35,182 bases of DNA, from positions 114,383 to 149,564 of the forward strand of contig JAPPNU010000029.1 of the NCBI GenBank assembly GCA_028873695.1, written 5' to 3'. Under the pieces are notes generated by a model. It made no database searches. It was not told where the DNA came from and was given only the letters and a program-made list of their open reading frames with translations. A program made the position numbers and the translations under genes. The stretch's first letter is position 1. The number at the start of each line of letters is the position of its first letter. Shown here in pieces: positions 1 through 8,088 of this stretch. The stretch comes from Gemmatimonadota bacterium. GTDB lineage: Bacteria > Latescibacterota > UBA2968 > GCA-2709665.

Positions 1-1
1 T

Positions 2-1690
2 GAGCAAATTGTGGAAGCCTTGGAGCGAGCGGAGATTGATTCAGAGATGTTCGCAGACATTCGAAACCGTTGGGCTGGGAACATCAGCCTGATAGTAGAC
101 CGTATCAGGCCCGTCTTGACACTGTTAAAGGTCCCCCCGGATGGGTTAGACGCTGAGGCGAATGATATCGACCACTTAAAGGAGTGGCTGTCTTCGAACC
201 TTACGCCTTGGTCTGCTCAACAAATGCTTTCAGCCGCCCAGCGGAGCCGTGACGAGAACGAAATGGGGAAAGCAGCTTGGTGTGCGCTCGGTGATGTCGC
301 CCAGCTTCCTGAGTGGAACGCGGTCCTCTCCACGTTTGGGGATCGTTACGTCACGGCCACAAACAGTCATGTGGATGAACAGACGAATGCTCACCTTGAA
401 GAGGCCACGCCCCTGTTGCGGGCACTAGCTCGCCATGTCGCCGTAAAGGCTGAAAACCCTGATCTATTCCTGAAACTTGAGGACAAACACCAAAGTTTTA
501 AGGCTGACGCCGACTGGTTAACCCGATGGTGGGAGGTACCCTTTGTGGCCATCATTGACAAGCTGCGCGTCGACTACACCGAAATCATCAGTGACGACAG
601 CCACCTCGAGGTGCTTCAAGGAGCCAAGAGCATCGACGATTTGCGTACCGCATTTCATCGTAACGGCATTGCTGTCGACCCTGATCCATACGACATTGCG
701 GGTATGAATCAGAAGTCGCTTAACGACTTACTCCTAAGCGTTCACGATCTTTATCGTACTTGGTTGGAGTTGGGGCGTTCGTCCTCGAAGCAGATTGAAC
801 CACCTGTACCAGTGGTCAATCTCGACCCGTCGGCATACCTGAGTCGGTGGTCGGAACACGAGATTCTTGAGCGAGCCTTCGAAATCATCGATGACGAGTC
901 GTTCAACAAGACGTGCGAAGGTTGCAAGAGTCTACATGAGGTTCAGCAAAGGCACAAACTTACGGTGGAAAAAGCCGCCACGCGTGGGCAAGAACGAATA
1001 CAACGAAAGAGGGACACAGAACGCCGTCAAAGGACGATTGAAGTCGCTGGTGCTCGGTTTGAAGTTGGAATGGACAATTACAACGATCTCTTCGAACGCC
1101 TAAACGACCTCGCCGATCCCGAAGGACCGGAAGCCAGCAGAGATGAGATCACGCCCTTGGTCGAAACAAGCGAAAGCCGCGGATCTCGCGCAAGTGGCAG
1201 GAAGGCAAATAAGGTCCCAATATCGCAGTCCCCGGATAATCGGCATCTTCGCGAATTGGCGGGCGTCGTCGGCGAGATACACGCGTATCGGTTCTTGCGT
1301 GCGGAGTTCGGTAAAGACGTCGTGACCCGTGATAAATGGCTATCCAAGATACGCCTTGATGTTCTGCCGTTGGTGGACGGAGAACCTGATAGGACCAGCG
1401 ACAGCCATGGCTTTGACTTCAAATTCAGATATCGTCGCAGGAACTGGCATATTGAAGTCAAATCCACGGTGGGAGACGAATCCCTATTCAAACTCGGAAT
1501 AAGCGAGATAAATGCAGCGACCCAATTCGCCCAACGGCGCGTAATATGGCGAGTTCTGCGTGTTCGAAATGTACTATCGGATCGCCCACAGTTCGAGTGG
1601 TTACCTAACCCATTCGAAAAAGAATCAAGAAAGCTCTTCCGCTTGCACGAGGCCGAAATGACGGTGCACTATACCCGCAAGACGGACTAA
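2..1690 (+). CDS. DUF3883-type protein with PD-(D/E)xK-like C-terminus, 5' end outside window
   Basis: The reading frame is open to the left edge, so the start is missing. A GTG at 11 exists, but no stop separates it from the edge. Numbering from that GTG, the last 150 residues carry a DUF3883-like region: a Gly-Glu helix (GVVGEIHAYRFL), then GFDF with Asp469 and IEVKST with Glu482 and Lys484. This D...ExK pattern is that of restriction-endonuclease-fold domains. The preceding 400 residues are helical, charged and not recognised. Known relatives are C-terminal parts of very large proteins, often with a sacsin/HSP90-like ATPase N-terminus and sometimes near defence genes, but that part is not visible here. 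Composition is lower in GC than the rest: 33/60 at 181-240 and 32/60 at 961-1020, against 44/60 at 15061-15120. This fits an acquired gene. Nuclease activity is inferred only. Confidence 0.75.
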   Translation, partial: EQIVEALERAEIDSEMFADIRNRWAGNISLIVDRIRPVLTLLKVPPDGLDAEANDIDHLKEWLSSNLTPWSAQQMLSAAQRSRDENEMGKAAWCALGDVAQLPEWNAVLSTFGDRYVTATNSHVDEQTNAHLEEATPLLRALARHVAVKAENPDLFLKLEDKHQSFKADADWLTRWWEVPFVAIIDKLRVDYTEIISDDSHLEVLQGAKSIDDLRTAFHRNGIAVDPDPYDIAGMNQKSLNDLLLSVHDLYRTWLELGRSSSKQIEPPVPVVNLDPSAYLSRWSEHEILERAFEIIDDESFNKTCEGCKSLHEVQQRHKLTVEKAATRGQERIQRKRDTERRQRTIEVAGARFEVGMDNYNDLFERLNDLADPEGPEASRDEITPLVETSESRGSRASGRKANKVPISQSPDNRHLRELAGVVGEIHAYRFLRAEFGKDVVTRDKWLSKIRLDVLPLVDGEPDRTSDSHGFDFKFRYRRRNWHIEVKSTVGDESLFKLGISEINAATQFAQRRVIWRVLRVRNVLSDRPQFEWLPNPFEKESRKLFRLHEAEMTVHYTRKTD

Positions 1691-1768
1691 ATCAACACCA
1701 AGGTGAAGGTCGAAATCCGGGGTGTTAACAGATTCGACGCCGCGTTCCTCTTGTTTGTAGCATCCCTC

Positions 1769-1790
1769 ACTCCGAACTCCTGCCCGGAGT
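1769..1790. other. Inverted repeat between DUF3883 gene and phosphoesterase gene
   Basis: ACTCCG at 1769-1774 and CGGAGT at 1785-1790 are perfect reverse complements with a 10-base spacer. A shorter hairpin CACC-AA-GGTG lies just after the upstream stop codon (1696-1705). Neither is followed by a T tract, so neither is a convincing intrinsic terminator. An operator or a weak RNA hairpin is equally possible. Nothing else was recognised between 1691 and 1899. Confidence 0.25.
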
Positions 1791-1899
1791 CGGTAACATA
1801 AACAATGGAAAACAGTATGTACCAAACTACGTGGCATTTCCTATCGTGTGTTGGGTGCGCTACGTCGTGCGAATTCACGTATTTCAGGTGGTTTGATCA

Positions 1900-4098
1900 A
1901 TGACAATTCCAGTCAAAGGCCGCGTCCGGGACGCGACCTCAGGGACCGGACTCGAAGGTGTCCCCGTTTCCAACGGCGAGCACGTGGTGCGGACGGATTC
2001 GGACGGGCGCTACGCGCTGGATATCTCTCCGGGCGGGCACCGGTTCGTTTTCGTGACGGTCCCGGATGGATTTCGGCCCGGTGAGGGATTCTATCGTTCG
2101 ACGATTGGATGGACACGCGAACAGTGCGGCGTCGATTTCGAACTCAAGAGGCTGTCGGATGGAGACCGACGGACCTTCTCGATGGCGCATATCAGCGATA
2201 CCCACGTGGTGCTGGACGAAGGCCGGATTCAGGGCGAGACACTGTCGCAGGATTTGCGACAACTTGAACGGGAAGCCCACCCGGACATGATGGTTGCGAG
2301 CGGGGACCTGACGGACTGGGGGACGCTCGAGGAACTCGAACAGTTTCACGCTGCCATCAAGAGCGTTTCAACGCCTGTGTTGCCGATGTTCGGCGGACAC
2401 GACGGAAACCACGAGCGCTTCGGCGATCTGACGGTCGACGAGCTTGTCGCATTGAAACACAGGAGGGAATACGGGAAGATCGAGGAAATCCTGAAGCAGC
2501 GCGAAGGCGAACCCTTCACGCGCAACTATGAACGGGTACTCGGCCCTCCGCATTACAGTTTCGATCGCGGGCGGTGGCATTTTGTCCTCTATCCGAACGA
2601 GGATAATTTCTACCCGGCGCGGGACCGGAAGCGTAAGGAAGACTGGTTGTGGGCCGACCTGTCGCAACAGCCGCGCGATCGTAAAATCGTCGTCTTCCTT
2701 CACAAGCCGCCGTCCATACCTTTCCTGAACGCTTTGAGCCGGTACCGGGTCGAGTTGGTCATGCATGGGCACTGGCACTCCAGCAAGGTGTTCACCCGGG
2801 ACGGGATTGTCGTGGCGGCGGTACCCCCGCTCTGTTTCGGCGGCCTCGATACGCGACCGCGGGGATATCGACTCGTTGAGTTTCGAGAAAAGGACTTCGA
2901 GTTTCGGCTCAGGCCGCTTACATGCGCCGGGAGCCCGTCACCGGGTGCGGCTGACGATCCGATCCCGCCAGAAAAGGACGTTAAGGGCTTTCGGCTGCGA
3001 TGGACGCATCCGCTTCCGGTGGGGCTGCACCGGGCAGCGCCGGTATGTTCAGGCGATCGGATCCTCGCCAGCCTGGCGGACGAAGGCCATCCAGGACAAA
3101 ACGGCGTCGCGTGCGTCGACGCTCGAAGCGGCGCGCTTTCGTGGCGCGTTTCTACGGACACAGCCGTCAAGAACAACGTGGCGGTCACCCCCCCTTCAGC
3201 AACTGCAGACATCGGGACCGATCTATGCGCGGCGGTTTCCGTTGCGGGGAGGATATATGCAATCGAAACACTGTCGGGACAGTTTCGCTGGAAGGCCGAC
3301 CTGCCCGGTTTTCCGGAACGCTGGATCTACGCTTCTCCGGTCATTGCCGGCCAAACGGTATACGCAGGCGGCAAGGCCGGCATGGGCGCTTACGACCTGA
3401 ATACCGGCGAGCAGCGGTGGTACACGCCGATTGAGGGCGGCGACGGCTGGCCGTGCTACGCAAGTCCTCAGGTCACCGGAGACCTGCTCATCCTACTGCT
3501 CCAGCGGCGAGGTTTGATGGCGTTAAACAGGCGCAACGGGTCCGTGGTCTGGGAACGGACCCTGGGAGTCGAAAATCCCTACGCGCGGCCCGTGGTGGAC
3601 GGCGGCCTCGTGGTCACTGGCAGCGGCGCGCCGGCTCTTCACTGGTACGGGGGCGAGCCGGCGCAAATGGCGGTCCTGAGCGCCTGTACGGGCGAAGTCG
3701 TGTGGAACAGGGCCATGCTTCCGTCGAGGTATCCCACCGGGCTCGCCGTGCGGGATGACCGGTTTTACGTGACCACGCCGGACGGCGCGGCATTCTGTTT
3801 CGATCTCAAATCGGGTGCGTTGTTGTGGCGCTTCCGGACAGGTTATGACCTGATGGACATGGTCCCCGCCCGCCGCGAGGTCCGGTCGATCTTTGCGAAG
3901 CCCGTAATCTATAAAGACTATCTGCTCATCTGTGGCGGTGACGGTTGCGTTTACATCCTGAACGCGCGGACCGGCGCATGCGTCAGCCGTACCACCCTCG
4001 GCTCCCCCATCACTGCCGCGCCGTGTCTGACCGAAGACGGGTTCTGCGTGGGCGCCTGCGACGGCCAAATGTATTGCTTTGCGGAACCCGAAAAGTGA
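1900..4098 (+). CDS. Calcineurin-like metallophosphoesterase fused to PQQ-type beta-propeller
   Basis: This is a 732-residue three-part protein. Residues 1-85 form a carboxypeptidase-regulatory-like beta sandwich (VKGRVRDATSGTGLEGVPV). Residues 93-340 are a metallophosphoesterase with the whole metal set: D100xH102, GDLTD (D136), GNHE (N170-H171), LHKPP (H268) and HGHWH (H289, H291). Residues 365-732 hold about seven PQQ-type blades, recognisable by repeats such as DARSGALSW, ETLSGQFRW, DLNTGEQRW and DLKSGALLW. The family cleaves phosphomono- or phosphodiesters with two metal ions; the substrate here is unknown. The start is fixed by an in-frame TGA at 1894 and a GGTGG at 1886-1890. There is no signal peptide, which is odd because PQQ-type propellers usually act outside the cytoplasm. 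Catalytic assignment is firm, localisation is not. Confidence 0.9.
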   Translation: MTIPVKGRVRDATSGTGLEGVPVSNGEHVVRTDSDGRYALDISPGGHRFVFVTVPDGFRPGEGFYRSTIGWTREQCGVDFELKRLSDGDRRTFSMAHISDTHVVLDEGRIQGETLSQDLRQLEREAHPDMMVASGDLTDWGTLEELEQFHAAIKSVSTPVLPMFGGHDGNHERFGDLTVDELVALKHRREYGKIEEILKQREGEPFTRNYERVLGPPHYSFDRGRWHFVLYPNEDNFYPARDRKRKEDWLWADLSQQPRDRKIVVFLHKPPSIPFLNALSRYRVELVMHGHWHSSKVFTRDGIVVAAVPPLCFGGLDTRPRGYRLVEFREKDFEFRLRPLTCAGSPSPGAADDPIPPEKDVKGFRLRWTHPLPVGLHRAAPVCSGDRILASLADEGHPGQNGVACVDARSGALSWRVSTDTAVKNNVAVTPPSATADIGTDLCAAVSVAGRIYAIETLSGQFRWKADLPGFPERWIYASPVIAGQTVYAGGKAGMGAYDLNTGEQRWYTPIEGGDGWPCYASPQVTGDLLILLLQRRGLMALNRRNGSVVWERTLGVENPYARPVVDGGLVVTGSGAPALHWYGGEPAQMAVLSACTGEVVWNRAMLPSRYPTGLAVRDDRFYVTTPDGAAFCFDLKSGALLWRFRTGYDLMDMVPARREVRSIFAKPVIYKDYLLICGGDGCVYILNARTGACVSRTTLGSPITAAPCLTEDGFCVGACDGQMYCFAEPEK

Positions 4099-4165
4099 AC
4101 AGAAGGGCTTCACTTCGATTTCAATCAATTTTGAACTGGCTGGACATCAGATTCAATACGGATTT

Positions 4166-4195
4166 TTGTTGCACTATGCCGGGTTTCGGTATAGT
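4166..4195 (+). promoter_or_regulatory. Promoter with overlapping imperfect palindrome upstream of TA-like pair
   Basis: TTGTTG at 4166-4171 and TATAGT at 4190-4195 are 18 bases apart and resemble -35 and -10 boxes; the -10 matches the consensus in 5 of 6 positions. An inverted repeat, ACTATGCCG (4173-4181) and CGGTATAGT (4187-4195), with one mismatch and a 5-base loop, fills the spacer and the -10. A repressor bound there would block polymerase. The downstream pair ends in a helix-turn-helix protein, so autoregulation is a natural reading (inference). Confidence 0.5.
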
Positions 4196-4228
4196 TTACG
4201 GTATGGTATCTGATGGTGGGAGACCGTT

Positions 4229-4522
4229 GTGCGGAGATTCAAAGATGAGCGTGGAAACGAGGTTCGGCTTACCGACGAGAGGCTCCGGCACCTCATGAAG
4301 AGGCATCCCGAAATGGCTTTTCAGATGCACCGGTTCAGCGAAACCCTTGCCAGACCCGACGTGGTGAGGCCCTCCGGATCCAACCAGACGGTGCATCTCT
4401 ACTACCGGCTCTATCCTGATCTTCGGGGCAGAAACCGCTATCTATGCCTGGTGGTAAAGAGGTCGACGAGTTACTCTTTCATCCTCACCGCCTATCTCGC
4501 CCGCAAAATCAAAGGAAAGTAA
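4229..4522 (+). CDS. Small PBECR-like putative toxin nuclease
   Basis: This 97-residue basic protein starts at GTG 4229, with GGGAG 5 bases upstream. The pattern is that of small RNase-like toxins of the barnase/EndoU/ColicinE5-D/RelE-like class (PBECR, close to DUF4258-type proteins). It has a helix with LRHLMKRHPEM (H21, H26, P27), a RPDVVRPS turn, beta strands TVHLYYRLY and RYLCLVVKR, and a final FILTAYLARK with T87 and Y89. Known members are thought to cut RNA. It is followed after 2 bases by a DUF2283/HTH protein, and the two seem to form one transcription unit behind the promoter at 4166-4195. The toxin role is inferred from family pattern and gene order. A phage-type nuclease domain without toxin function is the main alternative. 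Confidence 0.65.
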   Translation: MRRFKDERGNEVRLTDERLRHLMKRHPEMAFQMHRFSETLARPDVVRPSGSNQTVHLYYRLYPDLRGRNRYLCLVVKRSTSYSFILTAYLARKIKGK

Positions 4523-4524
4523 AG

Positions 4525-4950
4525 ATGGACAACAAGACGGTGTCTGTCTGGTACGACGTCGAGGGGGACATGCTCGAGGTCTTATGGGCGTTCAGGGAGG
4601 GGTACTTCAGTCCGACCGACGACGAGCGCGTCCACAAGAGGCTGAACGACGACGGAGAGGTTATCGGTTTCCTGATCCACGACTTCAGTACACTCAAGCA
4701 TCCGGGTCCCATCGAATTCGAACTGACGTCCGAGGCCCCCGCGGAAGACGTCATCAACGTCACGGTCCGGGAGGCTGCTGTCCGGCTGGGCGTCTCGGAA
4801 CGCAGAGTTCGAAAGCTTGCCCGCGATGGCCGCGTCAGGGGAGCGACGAAGTCTGGAGGAGAGTGGCTGATTCCCACACCTGTAGAGGTGATACCCGGCA
4901 GGCGCGGTCCCGCCGGTGTCGCCGGACGCGTCGGTGTTTCAGACAGTTAG
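4525..4950 (+). CDS. DUF2283 plus excisionase-type HTH protein, putative antitoxin
   Basis: Start ATG 4525 follows the preceding stop by 2 bases and has GGAAAG 6 bases upstream; a longer frame from 4444 would overlap the upstream gene and is not needed. Length is 141 residues. Residues 5-60 match DUF2283 (VSVWYDVEGDMLEV, GEVIGFLIHDFS). Residues 79-117 are a DNA-binding helix-turn-helix of the excisionase/MerR type (TVREAAVRLGVSERRVRKLA, then GGEWLIP). DUF2283 proteins are often encoded beside small RelE-like or DUF4258-like genes. The fused DNA-binding domain suggests an antitoxin-repressor that would bind the palindrome at 4173-4195. The C-terminal tail of about 20 residues is Gly/Arg/Val-rich and probably disordered. 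Pairing with the upstream gene is strongly suggested by spacing; neutralisation is inference. Confidence 0.7.
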   Translation: MDNKTVSVWYDVEGDMLEVLWAFREGYFSPTDDERVHKRLNDDGEVIGFLIHDFSTLKHPGPIEFELTSEAPAEDVINVTVREAAVRLGVSERRVRKLARDGRVRGATKSGGEWLIPTPVEVIPGRRGPAGVAGRVGVSDS

Positions 4951-4972
4951 TCAAAACCTGGGAGAAATGATG

Positions 4973-5971
4973 ATGTCGCTATTGCAATCACAGCCCTGGA
5001 AAAGACCCGACACGCCCATCTTCAGCAATTCACCGCCGCCCCAGCCGTGGATGAAATGCAACATCTACTGCCCGCGTGTCATCCACGCTGAAGGCAAGTA
5101 CCGAATGTGGTTTTCCGGTTCAGCCGTGCGGCCCACACTGTACAGAACGTGTATCGGATACGCGGAATCGGACGACGGCTTTGAATGGACCCTGCACCCG
5201 GACAATCCCATTCTGACGGCCGACCGGCTTTCTTGGGGCCAGAGTCTGCATACCCCATGGGTGTTGTTCGATGAGGACGCGCAGGTTTACAAGATGTGGT
5301 TCGGAAGCACGACCCACGTGGAATACCGGGACGATGGAATCCTGGCGAAGAACATCAGTTCGGCCATGGGATATGCGACCAGTCGCGACGGCATAGATTG
5401 GGAATTCCTGCAGGAACCCCTGATCCATGAATGCCGGGCGCCATGCGTACGCAGGGAAGGCGGCCGATATCGCATGTGGCTCAATGCCAGTCCAAACCCG
5501 GACGATTCCTGGGAAACGGCCTATGGCTATGTGTATGAGTACTCGTCGGAAGATGGCATCGCCTGGTCCCGGCTCGAGCCGCATGCCGTAAAGGCAACCG
5601 GAAACACGAGGACTTGCGTCTATCCGGAAGTCCACAGGATCAACGGGACCTGGTACATGTGGCATATCGGCCATCTGAAAGAGAGGGATGATCCGATGAA
5701 TATGGTCTACCACGAGATCTTCTGCGACACATCGGACGATGGCGTTACCTGGACGCTGAACCACGAGACCCCGGCGTTTGCGGCATCTCGGGACCTGGAA
5801 AGGTTCGACTGGAAGACGGTCTCAACGCCCTGCGTGGTGGACGCGGGAGATACGTTGATGCTGTATTACGCGGGATGCAATCTGAAGACGAACTTCAATC
5901 GGTTCGAGGGCGGAGACAACGGCGAGGGGATGCATATCGCCGTTGCGACGATAGCCAGAGACAAGCTATAG
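4973..5971 (+). CDS. GH32/43-like five-bladed beta-propeller glycosidase-family protein
   Basis: I chose the third of three consecutive ATGs (4967, 4970, 4973) because GGGAGA at 4960-4965 is then 7 bases away; this gives 332 residues. Five blades are visible from repeated strand patterns: YRMWFSG with GYAESDDGFEW; YKMWFGS with GYATSRDGIDW; YRMWLNA with YSSEDGIAW; WYMWHIG with TSDDGVTW; and LMLYYAG. This is the fold of GH32, GH43, GH62 and GH130-type enzymes that hydrolyse or phosphorolyse glycosides. Catalytic acids cannot be assigned safely from sequence alone, and no signal peptide is seen, so the substrate would be intracellular. It sits 17 bases before an alpha/alpha-toroid gene, probably in the same transcript. 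A non-catalytic sugar-binding propeller is possible. Confidence 0.75.
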   Translation: MSLLQSQPWKRPDTPIFSNSPPPQPWMKCNIYCPRVIHAEGKYRMWFSGSAVRPTLYRTCIGYAESDDGFEWTLHPDNPILTADRLSWGQSLHTPWVLFDEDAQVYKMWFGSTTHVEYRDDGILAKNISSAMGYATSRDGIDWEFLQEPLIHECRAPCVRREGGRYRMWLNASPNPDDSWETAYGYVYEYSSEDGIAWSRLEPHAVKATGNTRTCVYPEVHRINGTWYMWHIGHLKERDDPMNMVYHEIFCDTSDDGVTWTLNHETPAFAASRDLERFDWKTVSTPCVVDAGDTLMLYYAGCNLKTNFNRFEGGDNGEGMHIAVATIARDKL

Positions 5972-5988
5972 TAACCCTGGAACAATCG

Positions 5989-6918
5989 ATGGGCGAGCGC
6001 GAGAACCCATGTGCGGAGATTGACGCCGGAATATCGGGGGCAATCACCAGGACCATCAACTTCCTCGAGTCCGACGACATCTTCCACGTTCCCGACCGGC
6101 AGAGCCGGAAGAAATGGAACGGCCCCTGGTGGCATATGGCCGCATTGTACGAGATGGGAGAATCCGGACGAATCCCGGAGTTGGCTGTCGCCAGGGCGCT
6201 GAAACTGCTCACAGACGGCGCCTGGCCCAGGTTTGTTGTCGATCCGGCTGATGCACCGCAAACGGATTCCGACCGGGCGAGAATGGATTGTTGTCACTGT
6301 GAGTTGGGCGTATTCTATATGATTCTCGCGTCATGCGGCTGCGACGTGGATGCCGAACTCCCCTGGATCCGGGAGTGGTTCCTGAAACACCAGTTGCCGG
6401 ACGGCGGTTTAAATTGCTCGCCGGCTGCCTATCGCGGGCACAGAAAGAGCTCGATCGTATCCACGCTGCCTCCTCTGGAAGCCATTCTGTTTTTCACGAA
6501 CCGGAACTTTACGGATGCCGAAAGGAGATTCCTGGACGAGGGCGCGCGCTATTTCATCGAACACCGTCTGGCCTGCTCGAAGAAAGATGGCCGCATAATC
6601 AACCCTGCGTGGCGGAAGCCGCTGTTTCCCCGTTACTTCGAATATGACATCCTGCGGGGGATGTACTTCCTGTCGGAATGGTCCGAAAGAACCGGACGCG
6701 CGCTTCCGTTGGAAACAATCAATGATGGGCTTAACCGGCTCCGTTCCCATATCAGTCCATCAGGTGTTGTCATCGGAAGACGTGTGAACGATCCGGATGG
6801 AGAGTGGCACGGCCCCACGTTTCCACTGATGGACTCGGTGGGTATGGTCGGCAACGTATCGCAGTACCTGACACATCAACTGAACGCCGTGCTGCGGGCG
6901 GTTCGCAAGAAGCTGTAA
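5989..6918 (+). CDS. Alpha/alpha-toroid protein (prenyltransferase/squalene-cyclase-like repeats)
   Basis: The frame is open from 5875, but ATG 5989 lies after the upstream stop and has GGAA at 5979-5982, giving 309 residues. Helical pairs recur at intervals of about 50 residues: WWHMAALYEMGES, ELGVFYMILASCG and MYFLSEWSERTG. LPDGGLNC resembles the QW-like turns of squalene-cyclase and prenyltransferase alpha6/alpha6 toroids. Similar toroids also occur in polysaccharide lyases and unsaturated glucuronyl hydrolases. The neighbouring GH32/43-like propeller, 17 bases upstream, makes a carbohydrate role more likely than terpene cyclisation; no DxDD cyclase motif is seen. Function is not assigned. 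Confidence 0.65.
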   Translation: MGERENPCAEIDAGISGAITRTINFLESDDIFHVPDRQSRKKWNGPWWHMAALYEMGESGRIPELAVARALKLLTDGAWPRFVVDPADAPQTDSDRARMDCCHCELGVFYMILASCGCDVDAELPWIREWFLKHQLPDGGLNCSPAAYRGHRKSSIVSTLPPLEAILFFTNRNFTDAERRFLDEGARYFIEHRLACSKKDGRIINPAWRKPLFPRYFEYDILRGMYFLSEWSERTGRALPLETINDGLNRLRSHISPSGVVIGRRVNDPDGEWHGPTFPLMDSVGMVGNVSQYLTHQLNAVLRAVRKKL

Positions 6919-7010
6919 GCTATCAGTTCTCAGCCGTCAGCCAAAAGCAACAGACGAAAACCGTGTCACGTGAAGTCAGCGCCATTGTGTGGACGACCGC
7001 GATGAGCGCA

Positions 7011-7115
7011 GACCTCTCCCCCGGCCCCTCTCCTAAAGGAAAGGGGAGAAAAGCGAAATACCTTCAAATGGCGACGGTTCCCCCTTCCTTCAGGAAGGGG
7101 GTCAGGGGGTAGGTC
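7011..7115. repeat. MITE/REP-like element with two hairpins and terminal inverted repeats
   Basis: The ends GACCTCTCCCCC (7011-7022) and GGGGGTAGGTC (7105-7115) are near-perfect inverted repeats. Inside are a hairpin around 7025-7046 (CCCCT/AGGGG-type arms around TAAAGGA) and a perfect 9-base stem at 7080-7101, CCCCCTTCC-TTCA-GGAAGGGGG. C/G-rich paired hairpins of this type are common dispersed elements in environmental genomes. The rest of the gap 6919-7195 holds a short TCAGNCGTCAGCC-like micro-repeat just after the upstream stop and nothing else recognised. The element could also end transcription of the upstream genes, though it lacks a T tract. Confidence 0.6.
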
Positions 7116-7195
7116 CCGCACTATGGCGCATCTGCCTCTTCGTCCGCCCGGACCACAGATCCCAAAAGCCGAAATGCGAATCCAGAGCCCATCCC

Positions 7196-7552
7196 ATGTT
7201 GGCAACGCGATATATCTTTTTTTCAGACAATGTCCAACGTATGGTTTCGTTCTACCGCGACGTGATGCGCATGACGGTTCTGATGCCTCCGGAATCGGCG
7301 GACCACGACCCAGGAGGATGGGTCAGGTTGTCCAGCAGCGGGGTGGAGGTTGCCATCCATCGCGCCGGAAAACCCGGCTGCGCCGGGCGGAACCGGAACA
7401 AGCTCGTCTTCATTGTCGACGACGTCGGGGCGGCGCGAGAGGAACTTCGGAAGGCGGGAGTTCACGTGGGAAAGCACCACTTCTACGCGAACTCCGAGTG
7501 TTGCGACTTCAAGGATCCCGACGGAAACACACTGCAGATTTCGAATCGCTGA
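7196..7552 (+). CDS. VOC-family (glyoxalase/bleomycin-resistance fold) protein
   Basis: This 118-residue protein has the two beta-alpha-beta-beta-beta halves of the vicinal oxygen chelate fold: RYIFFSDNVQRMVSFYRDVM at the start, LVFIVDDVGAAREELRKAG in the middle and CDFKDPDGNTLQI at the end. VOC enzymes bind a divalent metal through His and Glu at fixed strand positions. Here the N-terminal His is not evident and the Glu usually found after DPDGN is Gln, so a binding role or altered chemistry is likely. ATG 7196 lacks a clear ribosome site. A second VOC gene follows after 37 bases; the two are probably co-transcribed and could form a mixed dimer. Substrate unknown. Confidence 0.85.
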   Translation: MLATRYIFFSDNVQRMVSFYRDVMRMTVLMPPESADHDPGGWVRLSSSGVEVAIHRAGKPGCAGRNRNKLVFIVDDVGAAREELRKAGVHVGKHHFYANSECCDFKDPDGNTLQISNR

Positions 7553-7589
7553 CGCCAGACATCCGAATTACATCGACACGGAGAATCGC

Positions 7590-8006
7590 ATGGAAGTCAA
7601 CAGGGTCGTCCCCTTTTTCGCCGTCAAGGAGATGCTGACGTCGCTGGCGTTCTACGTTGAAGGACTTGGCTTCGAGCTGGAGGGCAAGTGGGTCGACGAA
7701 GGCGTCATCAGGTGGTGTAACTTGAAAATGGGCAACGCCGAATTGATGCTCCAGGAATTCAGGACAGAAGGTCACGATTCGCGGCAATTCAGCGAGAACA
7801 AGGGTGAAGGCGTTTCGCTTTTCTTCTTTTGCGACGATGCCGTCGGGTACTATTGGGACATCAGGTCTCGCGGCGTGGACGCCTCGGAGCCGCAAGTCGG
7901 CAACGGGATGTGGGTCACGTCCGTGTCCGATCCCGACGGATATAACCTGTACTTTCAAAGCCCGACCGATGTGCCTGAGGAGACGAAATTATCGGAAGTG
8001 GAGTGA
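7590..8006 (+). CDS. VOC-family protein, bleomycin-resistance-like
   Basis: ATG 7590 is preferred over in-frame upstream codons because GGAGA at 7580-7584 is well placed and translation then starts after the preceding gene. Length is 138 residues. The fold signatures are VVPFFAVKEMLTSLAFYVEG at the N-terminus and VSDPDGYNLYFQSP at the C-terminus. It resembles the branch of VOC proteins annotated as bleomycin-resistance or extradiol-type, with Tyr where many metal enzymes have Glu. It differs clearly from its upstream neighbour, so the pair is not a recent duplication. Function beyond the fold is unknown. Confidence 0.85.
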   Translation: MEVNRVVPFFAVKEMLTSLAFYVEGLGFELEGKWVDEGVIRWCNLKMGNAELMLQEFRTEGHDSRQFSENKGEGVSLFFFCDDAVGYYWDIRSRGVDASEPQVGNGMWVTSVSDPDGYNLYFQSPTDVPEETKLSEVE

Positions 8007-8088
8007 CCGCAGTCGGGTTTCCGATCGGGAATGGCAGTAGAAGTCGTAACGGACCGAAAGAGAACCGTATGAGCAGTGGAGGCGCCGG

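Noticed and set aside
3523..4128. Open frame of 201 codons on the minus strand
   Set aside because: Antisense to the PQQ-type propeller, whose blade repeats are clear.
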